A stretch of 54,006 nucleotides of DNA from DATEOR01 sp046734455 (GTDB lineage Bacteria > Actinomycetota > Thermoleophilia > Gaiellales > Gaiellaceae). The position numbers were made by a program, and so were the translations under genes. The notes below the pieces were generated by a model that had not been told where the DNA came from, did no database searches, and was given only the letters and a program-made list of their open reading frames with translations. Position 1 is the first letter of the stretch. Each line of letters opens with the position of its first letter. The stretch lies in assembly GCA_046734455.1 (NCBI GenBank), contig JBKPRJ010000030.1:1-54006 (forward strand), read 5' to 3'. Of this stretch, positions 7,329 to 16,050 are shown in pieces.

Positions 7329-8303
7329 CTAGCCGTGCGGGAAGAGCCGCGCCTCGGCATCGCGGTAGGCGTCCACGTCGCGCTCGACGCGCGCCCCGGG
7401 GTGCTGGGCCTCGAGGTCGAACACCTCCATCGAGCTGTCGTTCACCGCGAGCTCCTCGTACACCGGAAAGCGCAGCGTGACGCTCCCGCCGTTCCCCGTG
7501 GTCGTCCATTCGATCGGCGCGTAGGTCTCGGCGTCGACGAGGTAGGCGCGGCTCCCGTCGGGAGACTCGATGCGGATAGCGTCGCGCCCGTCCATCTCCA
7601 CGCGCCCGGTCTCCTCGGCGCGCCCGGACCGAAGGAGCTTGAGGATGTCGGCGCGGAATGGCTCCTCGAACGGGCCGTCGGCCTCGTCCTCCTGCGCGCG
7701 AGCCTGCTCCGCGCGAAAACGCTTCGCGCCCTGCTTCGTTGCGACGACGGAGTACGTGTGGCTCTTCTGCACCTTCAGCGCCACGTCGCCGCCGGCGCCG
7801 TTGGTCAGCTTGCGGTACTGCGCCTTCGAGACGACAGTGATCTTCGGCATCTGTACTGCCGCGAGCTCCTTCTGCGACGCGACGTAGATCGTGTTCGTCT
7901 TCGCGTCGAAGAGCTCGGTCCTGTCGCCGCTGGTCAGGGTCTCCGCTCGGATGCCGTCGGAGCCCGTCTCGATCTGGCGCCGCGTAAAGGGGGCCTCGGC
8001 GAGTTGCCAGCTCTCCGACTGCCAGGTGACGACGCTGCCGTCGGGGTTGTGCTGCTCCCCGCGGAGTTGCAGGTGAAGGATCGAGCCGTCGGAAGCCTCG
8101 AGCGCCGCGGCGGCAGGGCCCACCACAGACGTTCCACCACCGGGAAGCACGGCGAGGATCCCGAGCGCGACCGCCGCAGCCGCGGCTGAAAGCGTCGTGG
8201 CACGAAGGAGCCGCCGGCGTCTCCGGCGCGAGCCCACATCGCGCCGGATCGCGCTCTCGAGCTCCGCTCCGAACCGGTCGAGGGCAGGGGGCAAGGCGGT
8301 CAT
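7329..8303 (-). CDS. LolA/RseB-like sigma-associated membrane protein
   Basis: This 324-residue protein has an arginine-rich cytosolic N-terminus (residues 1-32), one transmembrane segment (about 34-56) and a large extracytoplasmic domain. That domain resembles the outer-membrane-lipoprotein-sorting (LolA/RseB) fold: a beta-rich region with YLVDAETYAPIEW and segments such as LFDAKTNTIYVAS. It probably senses envelope or lipoprotein state for the sigma factor encoded just upstream. The ATG at 8303 overlaps the sigma stop (ATGA) and has a GGAGG site. A much longer reading of the frame runs back through the sigma gene and is rejected. No canonical anti-sigma domain is obvious. Confidence 0.75.
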   Translation of the reverse strand: MTALPPALDRFGAELESAIRRDVGSRRRRRRLLRATTLSAAAAAVALGILAVLPGGGTSVVGPAAAALEASDGSILHLQLRGEQHNPDGSVVTWQSESWQLAEAPFTRRQIETGSDGIRAETLTSGDRTELFDAKTNTIYVASQKELAAVQMPKITVVSKAQYRKLTNGAGGDVALKVQKSHTYSVVATKQGAKRFRAEQARAQEDEADGPFEEPFRADILKLLRSGRAEETGRVEMDGRDAIRIESPDGSRAYLVDAETYAPIEWTTTGNGGSVTLRFPVYEELAVNDSSMEVFDLEAQHPGARVERDVDAYRDAEARLFPHG

Positions 8304-8860
8304 GAGTCCTCCTTCAAAGACAGGGAAAGGCGCCGCAGCGCCCGGGAGACACGCAAACGGGCCGCCGCCGGGCGAACTCCCAGGCGGTTGGCGACCTGCT
8401 CGTACGGGAGCTCGTCCACCACGCGCAGCTCGAGCGCCTCGCGCTCGTGCTCCGGCAGAGCGTCGAGACCGTGGGCGAGCGCCGCGCGAGGTGACAGCCG
8501 TTCCTCGACCGCTGCGTACCCGTCCTCCGCAGCCAGGTTGGTCGGAAGGCCGAGCCGGCGGCGTGCCCGCGTCTCCACTGCATCGCGGCGGGCCGACTCC
8601 CGCGCGACGTTGCGGGCGATTCCGAAGAGCCAGGGAAGAGCCGAGCCCTCGGCCTGGTCCCGGAAGCTTCGGCGCGAAAGCCAGGCCTGCGCGAACGTCT
8701 CCGCCGTCAGATCGCTTGCCGCCCACTCGAGACGCCGCCGAAACCACGCGTGCACCGTGGAGACGTGCCGGCCGTACAGCTCCGCAAACGCGCCCCCGTC
8801 GGCCTCGGACGCCTGCATCAGCTCGGCGTCCGTGCGCTCGCTCGAATGTCTCACATCCAT
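8300..8860 (-). CDS. ECF sigma factor
   Basis: This 186-residue ECF sigma has region 2 at about residues 25-92 (FAELYGRHVSTVHAWF, LTAETFAQAWL, LPWLFGIARNVA). Region 4 is at about 130-180, with LPEHEREALELRVVDELPYEQVANRLGVRPAAARLRVSRA covering the helix-turn-helix. It is the first gene of an operon with the membrane LolA-like protein (ATGA overlap) and perhaps a 59-residue peptide. It diverges from nothing: the GFA gene lies upstream on the same strand with a 50-base gap. Confidence 0.92.
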   Translation of the reverse strand: MDVRHSSERTDAELMQASEADGGAFAELYGRHVSTVHAWFRRRLEWAASDLTAETFAQAWLSRRSFRDQAEGSALPWLFGIARNVARESARRDAVETRARRRLGLPTNLAAEDGYAAVEERLSPRAALAHGLDALPEHEREALELRVVDELPYEQVANRLGVRPAAARLRVSRALRRLSLSLKEDS

Positions 8861-8910
8861 CTAATGGAGGAACCAGGACGAGTTGTATCCGGCTTCAGCG
8901 GGCGAGGTTC

Positions 8911-9378
8911 TTACTTCGCGTCGAGCGCGGCGAGCCGCTCGAGGCTCTCGGCCGGCCAGAGCGATTGCTGGTCGTAGTAGATCTCGAACGCGGGCGTGGA
9001 CCCGGGAAGCCCGACCCAGCCGACCTTCGACTTCGTGAAGATGTGGACGTCCGGCTCGACGCCGCGGGGCTCGTCGAGCGTGCCCGCTCGGACGAAGTGG
9101 ACATCGGCCCTCGTGTACCGGCTAAACAGCGCAACCCGGCAGGTCGGACAGCGGAAGACCCGCTGCGAGCTCCCGTCGTCGCGGGGGACGTCGACCGGCT
9201 CCGGTTCCCCGGCCAGGAGCTCGACTCGGTCGGCCTCGATGAGCAGATTCACGACGAACGCGCTGCCCGTCTGCCGCTGGCAGTTGAGGCAGTGGCAGCA
9301 GTGAATGAAGAGCGGCTCTGAGAGAAGCCGGTAGCGGACCTCTCCGCAGGAGCACCTGCCCTCGCGCTGGACGCCCAT
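8911..9378 (-). CDS. GFA-family zinc protein
   Basis: This 155-residue protein is of the glutathione-dependent formaldehyde-activating (GFA/Mss4-like) family. The structural and catalytic zinc cysteines are visible: CSCG near residue 9-12, CCHCLNCQ near 27-34, and CPTC near 97-100. Members bind two zinc ions, and some add thiols to aldehydes, but most are uncharacterised. The sequence after the last CxxC keeps the expected beta-fold with FSRY and the DVHIFTKSK segment. It is monocistronic as far as can be seen and diverges from the DUF1697 gene by about 70 bases. Confidence 0.88.
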   Translation of the reverse strand: MGVQREGRCSCGEVRYRLLSEPLFIHCCHCLNCQRQTGSAFVVNLLIEADRVELLAGEPEPVDVPRDDGSSQRVFRCPTCRVALFSRYTRADVHFVRAGTLDEPRGVEPDVHIFTKSKVGWVGLPGSTPAFEIYYDQQSLWPAESLERLAALDAK

Positions 9379-9437
9379 CTAGCCGGCGATGGTAGCGCGG
9401 AGCTTCTTCAGGGCGCCGGCCTCGATCTGGCCGCGGC

Positions 9438-9443
9438 TACCGT
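9438..9443 (+). promoter_or_regulatory. Candidate -10 for leaderless DUF1697 mRNA
   Basis: The hexamer TACCGT lies seven bases before the GTG at 9451. This matches the leaderless pattern seen at several other genes here and supports 9451 over 9442 as the start. Confidence 0.4.
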
Positions 9444-9450
9444 GTTCGGC

Positions 9451-9987
9451 GTGAGGTACGTCGCGCTTCTCAGAGGCATCAACGTCGGCGGCAAGACGCT
9501 GATCAAGATGGCAGACCTGAGAACTTGTGCCGAGGAGCTCGGCCTCGACGCCGTCGCCACCTTCATCGCCAGCGGAAATCTCCTGTTCGAGAGCCCCGAG
9601 CGCAGCGCGGCCAAGCTCGAGACGAGGATCGAGCGCGCGATCGAAGAGCGGTTCGAGCTTCCCGTCAAGGTCGTCGTGCTCGACCGGAGCGCGTACGCGC
9701 GCATCGTCAAGGCGATCCCCAGGGCGTGGGTAGGGGACAAGACGCTGCGCGCCAACGTGGCGTTCGTTCGGCGCGGCACGAACGCAAAGCAGGTCGTGCG
9801 GGACCTGCAGCCGGATGCCGCCGTCGAAGAGGTGAAGGCGGTCGACGGGGCGATTCTCTGGGCGACCAAGCGTGACGCCGTGAACAAGAGCGTCATGCGC
9901 AAGCTCATCGGCGGAGCCGCGTACAAGGAGCTGACCGTCCGCAACCTGAATACCACGCTCAAGCTGCAGGAGCTCCTGGCGGAGTAA
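9451..9987 (+). CDS. DUF1697 family protein
   Basis: This 178-residue DUF1697 protein begins with the family hallmark RYVALLRGINVGG and continues with the expected SGNLLF and VKVVVLDRSAY segments. Its function is unknown; the fold is compact alpha/beta. The GTG at 9451 is preferred because family members start at MRYVALLRG; a GTG at 9442 would add three residues. There is no Shine-Dalgarno, and a TACCGT hexamer seven bases upstream suggests a leaderless transcript. The following polymerase gene starts 11 bases after the stop, and its ribosome-binding site overlaps this stop codon, so the two are probably co-expressed. Confidence 0.88.
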   Translation: MRYVALLRGINVGGKTLIKMADLRTCAEELGLDAVATFIASGNLLFESPERSAAKLETRIERAIEERFELPVKVVVLDRSAYARIVKAIPRAWVGDKTLRANVAFVRRGTNAKQVVRDLQPDAAVEEVKAVDGAILWATKRDAVNKSVMRKLIGGAAYKELTVRNLNTTLKLQELLAE

Positions 9988-9997
9988 GGAGGCGAGC

Positions 9998-11008
9998 TTG
10001 GCGAAAGACGCCGAGGTGCTGGAGGTGGCAGGGCGCCAGATGACGGTCACGAGCCCCGGCAAGGTGTTCTTCTCTGAGCGCGCGGAGACGAAGCTCGACC
10101 TGGTCCGCTACTACCTCGCGGTCTCGGAGCCCTTCCTGCGTGCGGCCGGTGACCGCCCCACGCTCATGCAGCGGTTCCCGCACGGCGCCGAAGGGAGCTC
10201 GTTCTTCCAGAAGCGGGTGCCGGACAACGTGCCGGACTGGCTCCAGACGACGATCGTGACAACGCCGAACGGGACGACCTCGCGCGCGCTCGTGCTCGCC
10301 GACATGGCGCACGTCGTGTGGGCGGTGAACCTTGCCTGTCTCGGCTTCCATCTCTGGCCTCACCGCCAGGACACGCCTGACGTGGCCGACGAGCTGCGCC
10401 TCGATCTCGACCCGCAGCCCGGCGTCGGCTTCGAGGAGGCGCGAGCCGCAGCGTTCGAGCTGCGCGGGCTTCTCGACGAGCTCGGCATCGCCGGCTACCC
10501 GAAGACCACGGGGAACCGCGGGCTGCATGTCTACGTCCCGCTGGAGCCTCGCTGGGACTCCTACGCGGTGCGTTCAGCTGCCGTCGCGATCGCCCGCGAG
10601 CTGGAGCGCCGCCGCCCCGATCTCATCACCGCGGCGTGGTGGAAGGAGGAACGCGGCCGCCGGATCTTCGTCGACTACAACCAGAATGCCCCTCACAAGA
10701 CGGTCTTCGGGGCCTGGTCAGTGCGAGCACGTGCAGGCGCGCAGGTCTCTACGCCGGTCGCATGGGACGAGCTCGACTCGATCCACCCGGACGAGCTGAC
10801 GATCGCGAGCGTGCCGAAGCGGGTCGAGGCGAACGGCGACCCGTGGGAAGGGATGAAGACCCAGTCGCTCGAGCCGGTTCTCGAGCTCCACGAGCGCGAC
10901 CGGACCGCGGGCCTCATGGACGCGCCGTGGCCGCCCGTCTACCCGAAGCAGCCGGACGAACCACCGCGCGTCGCTCCGAGCCGAGCTCGGAAGGATCCCG
11001 AAACGTAG
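9998..11008 (+). CDS. LigD-type DNA polymerase/primase domain protein
   Basis: This 336-residue stand-alone polymerase domain belongs to the archaeo-eukaryotic primase superfamily, as in bacterial NHEJ ligase LigD. The catalytic acidic pair is in LDLDP (Asp136, Asp138) and the third acidic residue in FVDYNQN (Asp226). The nucleotide-binding GNRGLHVYV loop (172-180) and the SVRARAGAQVSTPV WDEL tail are also present. It would fill gaps or add ribonucleotides at double-strand-break ends. No ligase, nuclease or Ku gene lies in the window. The start is TTG with a strong AAGGAGG site seven bases upstream. The pairing with DUF1697 is close, but its meaning is unknown. Confidence 0.93.
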   Translation: MAKDAEVLEVAGRQMTVTSPGKVFFSERAETKLDLVRYYLAVSEPFLRAAGDRPTLMQRFPHGAEGSSFFQKRVPDNVPDWLQTTIVTTPNGTTSRALVLADMAHVVWAVNLACLGFHLWPHRQDTPDVADELRLDLDPQPGVGFEEARAAAFELRGLLDELGIAGYPKTTGNRGLHVYVPLEPRWDSYAVRSAAVAIARELERRRPDLITAAWWKEERGRRIFVDYNQNAPHKTVFGAWSVRARAGAQVSTPVAWDELDSIHPDELTIASVPKRVEANGDPWEGMKTQSLEPVLELHERDRTAGLMDAPWPPVYPKQPDEPPRVAPSRARKDPET

Positions 11009-11010
11009 GC

Positions 11011-11790
11011 CTAGGTTGCGAACCCCGGCCGTTGCCGCACCGGTGCGTCGTCGTCCCTGAGGATCGGAGACGACTTCCTGAATCCCCAGACGGTCGCATA
11101 GATGCCGAGCGAGAGCTCCCACAGGAACTCAGGGATGACCAGGATGCTCACCGCGCCGGTCTGGTCCCACAAGTCGAAGAGAACGCCGACGTTACCGATC
11201 AGAAGGAGCGGTCCCCCGATCAGCCCGAGCCAGGCCATGCGGGGCGGGACGAGCTCCGACTTGTACATCAGGTAGCCGAGGATCAGCCCGTTACCGAAGG
11301 GCACGACGAAACCGGGGCCGAGTAGGAACGTCCAGTCCTTGAGTGCAGCGAGCGAGACCGCCAGGTCGCCAGAGTCGGGAGAGTCCTGGCGGAGCGTGAC
11401 GACGCCGAGCACGAAGATGATCCCCACCGCGATGAAGACGCTCTCCACGATGCGGGCACCGACGTAGCCGATGGCGAGGAACTCGTTCTGTCTCCTTACG
11501 ATCGGATAGAGCACGACAGCGGTGCCGACGTTCGCGAGGACCAGGAGGAACTCCAGAAAGGCTCCGAGGTAGATCTGGTTGTCCTTGCCCTCGCCGGCGA
11601 TGTAGCCGGCCGGGTCGTCCAGAACCGACTGGAAGAGCGCCAGCGCTCCAATGGACGTGATGAACGTGATTAGGAAGAGCACGCCGAAAATGCGCGCGGC
11701 TCTTTGATCTGAGCTCAAAAGAGACCTCTTTTCCTCGGAGGCGGGGGTACCGCGATTCTTAGCGGGTGCCGCCTCGTCGTTCAAGGCCAA
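11011..11790 (-). CDS. DUF4386 family membrane protein
   Basis: This protein of about 259 residues has six to seven transmembrane helices and the DUF4386 layout: ARIFGVLFLITFITSI first helix, the LVLANVGTAVVLYP helix, ARIVESVFIAVG, and PFGNGLILGYLMY. Function is unknown. The start is uncertain. TTG at 11790 gives a long polar N-terminus; TTG at 11784 overlaps the upstream broken PH-domain gene stop (TTGA); TTG at 11718 follows AAAAGAGG and starts just before the first helix. It probably formed an operon with the PH-domain gene before that gene was disrupted. Confidence 0.85.
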   Translation of the reverse strand: MALNDEAAPAKNRGTPASEEKRSLLSSDQRAARIFGVLFLITFITSIGALALFQSVLDDPAGYIAGEGKDNQIYLGAFLEFLLVLANVGTAVVLYPIVRRQNEFLAIGYVGARIVESVFIAVGIIFVLGVVTLRQDSPDSGDLAVSLAALKDWTFLLGPGFVVPFGNGLILGYLMYKSELVPPRMAWLGLIGGPLLLIGNVGVLFDLWDQTGAVSILVIPEFLWELSLGIYATVWGFRKSSPILRDDDAPVRQRPGFAT

Positions 11791-12353
11791 ACGCCCCGGA
11801 TCGGCCTACGCGAGTTCGCGTGCGTCCCAGTACGCCCGGTGCGCTTCGGGTCGGTCGCGTCGAAGAGTCCCGCCCGCCGCAAAGCATCGATGTCACCGCC
11901 GTCTCCGGCTGGGAATCCATAGCCATAGCTACGCCCGACTTCGGGGACGTGAAGGGCGACTTCTCGGCGACGGGCCTTCCTGATGTGAGCGGTGACGCAC
12001 GCGTTGATGCCCCAGACACGGCCGCGCCGGCGCTCTACACGAACGGCCTGGCCGGCCCAACGGCCCGCCACGTCGGACCATGTGACCTCGTAGCGGCGGA
12101 ACTAATTCACGATGGTGATGCCCGGTGCATCGGCACGCAGCCGTAGCCGAGAGGCGCGCCATTCGATCCCGATAATCCAGATCAACCACACGACCAGGAA
12201 CCATTCCGTGGCGGCGACGAGGATCAAGAAAAGCACCGTGGGCCCGATATGGATCCCGGGCGTGAACGGGGCAGCCAGGTAGGGCCGAATACCACTGCTG
12301 CGGATCTCGAACATCGCGTTCGGCGTTCCGAGCGGCGCGTCGGGTTCCTGCAA
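11781..12353 (-). pseudogene. Disrupted PH-domain membrane protein gene
   Basis: Two same-frame pieces are separated only by a TAG at 12102-12104. The first piece (TTG at 12353 or ATG at 12314) has a hydrophobic region of about 32 residues and then RASRLRLRADAPGITIVN. The second continues with FRRYEVTWSDVAGRW. Together these match the bacterial PH (bPH6-like) pattern in which VVN is followed directly by an arginine-rich WSEV segment, so the stop sits inside the conserved domain. The last part (about 11781-11900) looks less conserved. Either one nonsense mutation inactivated the gene or there is a base error. It lies immediately next to the tRNA-Thr fragment at 12359, so integration of an element may have preceded its decay. 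Confidence 0.6.
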
Positions 12354-12358
12354 ACGTT

Positions 12359-12405
12359 AGAAGCCGACGCCCGGACTCGAACCGGGACCCCTTCATTACG
12401 AGTGA
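12359..12405 (-). repeat. tRNA-Thr 3' fragment, candidate att site
   Basis: This is a 47-base copy of the 3' part of tRNA-Thr(CGT), from the 3' end through the T arm to the anticodon loop, in the same orientation as the intact gene at 16055-16126. It differs by one missing G. It also extends four bases past the tRNA 3' end, matching 16051-16054. This is the expected remnant at the far end of a tRNA-integrated element. Confidence 0.8.
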
Positions 12406-12630
12406 CGTCAAGCCCGGCCTCGAACGGCCCTACTCGGCTTCCAGCAACGCATCGAAGAATCGACGCGCCCGCTCTGAATCCGTCTTAGGGCGCCGTGTGC
12501 TTGACGCACTTCTTGACACAGGAATCTGGAGGGCTCGAGTGACAGTCTGGTTTCATTCGACGCCCGTGAATCGAACCGGTACAGCTCGTGTCTCTAGAAG
12601 GTCGGCTCACGGACCCATAGGCTTATCGGC
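12406..12630. other. Gene-free stretch with possible tRNA relic
   Basis: No gene is seen in these 225 bases. At about 12557-12577 the complement contains a T-arm-like CGGTTCGATTC followed by CGGGCGTC, resembling another decayed tRNA 3' end, but no anticodon stem can be formed. The end of the stretch holds the promoter of the cyclase gene. Confidence 0.4.
12618..12623 (+). promoter_or_regulatory. Candidate -10, leaderless cyclase/AAA gene
   Basis: TAGGCT is followed by seven bases and then the GTG start at 12631. There is no Shine-Dalgarno. Confidence 0.5.
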
Positions 12631-15600
12631 GTGCCGATTTGTTCGAAGTGCGGTCAGGAGAACACCGAGATCGCTCGGTTCTGTCTGGCCTGCGGCGCCG
12701 AGCTGGCGGCCGCCCCCGAGGCGAGGGAGGAGCGCAAGGTCGTCACCGTCCTCTTCGCCGACCTCGTCGGGTTCACGAGACGCGCCGAGCAACTCGATCC
12801 CGAGGACGTACGAGCGATGCTGTCGCCGTACTATGCGCGCCTGCGCCAAGAGCTCGAGCGCCGAGGCGGCACGGTCGAGAAGTTCATCGGCGACGCCGTC
12901 ATGGCGCTCTTCGGCGCACCCGTCGCGCACGAGGATGATCCAGAGCGCGCGGTGCGCGCGGCGCTCGCGATCAGGGACGGTCTGGCGGAGCTGAACGAAG
13001 CCGACCCGAAGCTCGAGCTTCAGGTGCGGATCGCGGTGACCACGGGCGAGGCGCTCATTGCACTCGGGGCGCGGCCTACGGAGGGCGAGGGCATGGCCTC
13101 CGGAGACGTGGTGAACACGGCGGCGCGGCTCCAGGCCGCGGCGCCGGTCAACGGCATCCTCGTCGGTGAGACGACCTATCGCGCCACCGAGCGGGCAATC
13201 GAGTACCGGGAAGCCGGACCCGTCGCGGCCAAGGGCAAAGCCGAGCCGGTCAAGGCGTGGGAGCTTCTGGAGCCTCGAGCGCGCTTCGGGGTGGACATCG
13301 GCCTGCGCGGACGGGCTCCTCTCGTCGGTCGCGAACGGGAACTCGATGTCCTTCTCGATGCGCTGGCGCGTGTTCGCTCCGAGAGCGCCTCCCAGCTCGT
13401 AACGCTCGTAGGTGTTCCCGGGATCGGAAAAAGCCGCCTCGTGGTCGAGCTCTCGGCAGCCATCGACAGTGACCCAGAGCTCATCTTCTGGCGCCAAGGC
13501 CGTTCCCTCCCGTACGGCGAAGGGGTGACTTTCTGGGCGCTCGCCGAGATCGTCAAGGCACAGGCGGGCATCCTCGAGACCGATTCGGCCGATGCGGCGC
13601 GGGAAAAGCTGCGCCGAGCCGTCCAAGACGTCGTGGCAGACCCGAGCGAGGCCGAGTGGATCGAGAGCCAGTTACGCCCGCTCGTGGGTCTCGAGGACGA
13701 GGCACCCGAGGGAGCTGGACGCCAGACTGACGCTTTCGGCGCGTGGCGCCGCTTCTTCGAGCATCTCGCGGAGCGGAGTCCTCTCGTGCTGGTCTTCGAC
13801 GACCTGCACTGGGCCAACGACGGGCTGCTCGATTTCATCGAGGACCTCGTGGAGTGGGCGAGTGCCGTCCGCTTGCTGGTTGTGTGCATCGCGCGACCGG
13901 AGCTCTTGAGTAGGCGGCCGGGCTGGGGCGGCGGCAAGCCGAACTCGACCACGCTCTCCCTGTCACCGCTCACGCGCGACGACACCGCGCGACTCGTTGC
14001 GGCACTACTGGAGCAGGCGGTGCTTCCCGCGGAGCTGCAAGCGGCCCTGCTCGCGCGCGCGGAGGGCAATCCTCTCTATGCGGAGGAGTACATCCGCATG
14101 CTCCAGGACCGCGGATTCCTCCGCCAAGAGGACGGCGCGTGGCGGTTCGAGGGCACGGACGAGCTCCCCCTGCCCGAGACTGTCCAGGGAATCGTCGCAG
14201 CGCGGCTCGACGCGCTGTCGCCCGAGGAGAAGGCGCTCGTCCAGGATGCTGCTGTCCTCGGGAAGGTGTTCTGGGCCGGCGCCGTCGCCGAGGTCGGCGG
14301 AAGCGACCGGGGGGCGGTCGAGGAGCGGCTGCGCGCGCTCAGCCGCAAGGAGTTCGTCCGGAGAGAGCGTCGTTCGTCAGTCGCCGGAGAGGACCAGTAC
14401 ATTTTCCTACACGTCCTCGTCCGAGATGTCGCGTACGGACAGATACCGCGCGCTCGGCGAGCCGCCAAGCACCGCACGGCCGCCGAATGGATCACATCCC
14501 TCAGCACGGACCGCTCGGAGGATCGCGCGGAGATGCTCGCGCATCATTATCTGAGTGCGATCGAGCTGGCCCGGGCGTCGGGCAATGACGCCGGGGAACT
14601 CGCGGAGCCGGCGCGCCTGGCGCTGCGCGAAGCCGGCGATCGTGCGCTCGGTCTTAACGCGTTTTCTGCTGCCGCAGGCTTCTACGAGGCCGCTCTGGAT
14701 CTCTGGCCGATAGACGATCGCGACCGGCCACAGAGCCTCCTTCGCCTCGGGCAGGCACGCGCATACATGGGGGACGCGGAAAATTTGGGCGCGCTCGAAG
14801 AGGCTCGGGAAGGATTTATCCGCTTCGGCGACCACGCGTCCGCGGCCGAGGCGGAAGCGCTTCTCGGCAAGTGGTACGGAGATCAAGGTCTCCGAGAGCT
14901 GGAGGGCGAGTATCTGGCCCGAGCCTCCGCGCTCGTCGAAGACGTTCCACCGTCCCGTTCGAAGGCGATTACGCTGTCCCGCGTCGGCTCGTCGATGATG
15001 CTCGCGAGCCGGTATGAGGAAGGAATCACGCTGGCCCGCGAGGCGCTCGCCATAGGCGACGAGCTCGAGCTCAACGACGTCAAGGAGCGCACTCTCCAGA
15101 CAATCGGGCAATGCCGCGTGTTCCTCGGAGACGTCGGCGGCATCGCGGACATCGAGCGCGCCCTCGCGATCAGCCTCGAGCACAACTTCGTCGACGGCGC
15201 ATCGGTCGCCTATACGAACCTTGCGGAGTTCATCGGCAGCCTGGGGGACCTCAAACGAGCGTTCGAGCTGCGCGCGGAAGGAATGGAGCTGTCCCAGAAG
15301 TTCGGCCTCGCGAACGGCATCCGGTTCTTGGCGGGCGAGAAGGTCGTCGAGTGCTACTGGACAGGACTGTGGGACGAGGCGGACAGGCTCGCCGACGAGT
15401 TCCTCTCCGAGTCGGAACAGGATTCCCCGAGCTATATGGACAGCCAGTGTCTGCTCGTCAAAGCCAGGATTGGCCTGGCCCGGGGTCACGCCGCTGCTCA
15501 CGACCAGGCGGCTCGCGCCCTCGAACTGGCCAGGCTTGTCCGCGATCCCCAGGTGGTCTATCCGGCGCTCGCGTTCGAGGCTCGGGCGAAAGGGGAGGCA

Positions 15601-16023
15601 GGGCACTTGGAGGAGGCGGCGTCACTCGTGGACGAATTGCTCAAGCTGTGGTCGGAAGCGCCCGAAACGCTGCTCGCCTCCCATCTCCAGGCGTTCCCCG
15701 AGCTGGCAGTCGCCATGAGCGCCCTCGGGCGTGAACGGGAGTTCATCGAGGTCGTCGAAGGAGCAGCGGTCAGGACGAGGTGGATCGAGGCGACGAGCGT
15801 GTTCGCTTCCGGTGATTTCGCGCAGGCGGCCGCGATCTACGAAGAGATTGGTTCTCTGCCCGATGAGGCCTACTCGCGTCTGAAGGCGGCGGAGGCCCTC
15901 ATCCAAGCGGGTCGCAGGCCCGAGGGTGACCGCGAGCTCCAGCTCGCGCTCGCCTTCTATCGCTCCGTCGCTGCAAAGGCGTACCTCCGCGACGGCGAGG
16001 CACTCCTCGCGCAAACCGCCTGA
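12631..16023 (+). CDS. Zinc ribbon-adenylate cyclase-AAA ATPase-TPR protein
   Basis: This 1130-residue multidomain signalling protein starts with a zinc ribbon with CxxC pairs (Cys4/7 and Cys18/21). A class III cyclase domain spans about 35-215, with metal ligands Asp44 and Asp88, the adenine-selecting Lys84 and Asp159, and the transition-state residues Asn162 and Arg166. All are canonical, so cAMP synthesis is likely. An AAA ATPase/STAND domain follows (Walker A GVPGIGKS at 261-268, Walker B LVLVFDDLHW near 390). The last half is TPR-like helical repeats. Such proteins are thought to couple ligand or partner sensing to cAMP. It starts at a GTG with no ribosome-binding site and a TAGGCT -10. 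It sits alone inside the putative tRNA-Thr element. A paralog with identical N-terminal spacing lies at 47583. Confidence 0.93.
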   Translation: MPICSKCGQENTEIARFCLACGAELAAAPEAREERKVVTVLFADLVGFTRRAEQLDPEDVRAMLSPYYARLRQELERRGGTVEKFIGDAVMALFGAPVAHEDDPERAVRAALAIRDGLAELNEADPKLELQVRIAVTTGEALIALGARPTEGEGMASGDVVNTAARLQAAAPVNGILVGETTYRATERAIEYREAGPVAAKGKAEPVKAWELLEPRARFGVDIGLRGRAPLVGRERELDVLLDALARVRSESASQLVTLVGVPGIGKSRLVVELSAAIDSDPELIFWRQGRSLPYGEGVTFWALAEIVKAQAGILETDSADAAREKLRRAVQDVVADPSEAEWIESQLRPLVGLEDEAPEGAGRQTDAFGAWRRFFEHLAERSPLVLVFDDLHWANDGLLDFIEDLVEWASAVRLLVVCIARPELLSRRPGWGGGKPNSTTLSLSPLTRDDTARLVAALLEQAVLPAELQAALLARAEGNPLYAEEYIRMLQDRGFLRQEDGAWRFEGTDELPLPETVQGIVAARLDALSPEEKALVQDAAVLGKVFWAGAVAEVGGSDRGAVEERLRALSRKEFVRRERRSSVAGEDQYIFLHVLVRDVAYGQIPRARRAAKHRTAAEWITSLSTDRSEDRAEMLAHHYLSAIELARASGNDAGELAEPARLALREAGDRALGLNAFSAAAGFYEAALDLWPIDDRDRPQSLLRLGQARAYMGDAENLGALEEAREGFIRFGDHASAAEAEALLGKWYGDQGLRELEGEYLARASALVEDVPPSRSKAITLSRVGSSMMLASRYEEGITLAREALAIGDELELNDVKERTLQTIGQCRVFLGDVGGIADIERALAISLEHNFVDGASVAYTNLAEFIGSLGDLKRAFELRAEGMELSQKFGLANGIRFLAGEKVVECYWTGLWDEADRLADEFLSESEQDSPSYMDSQCLLVKARIGLARGHAAAHDQAARALELARLVRDPQVVYPALAFEARAKGEAGHLEEAASLVDELLKLWSEAPETLLASHLQAFPELAVAMSALGREREFIEVVEGAAVRTRWIEATSVFASGDFAQAAAIYEEIGSLPDEAYSRLKAAEALIQAGRRPEGDRELQLALAFYRSVAAKAYLRDGEALLAQTA

Positions 16024-16050
16024 CCTGAGGCGGTATCGCCGCCACGGCTG

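Noticed and set aside
7329..8747. 472-codon reading of the LolA-like gene extending through the sigma gene
   Set aside because: The extra N-terminus is Arg/Gly/Pro-rich shadow sequence. The ATG at 8303 with GGAGG and an ATGA overlap is a far better start.
12557..12600. Possible second tRNA near the left end of the candidate element
   Set aside because: A T-arm-like piece is present, but no anticodon or D stem pairs. It is kept only as a possible relic.
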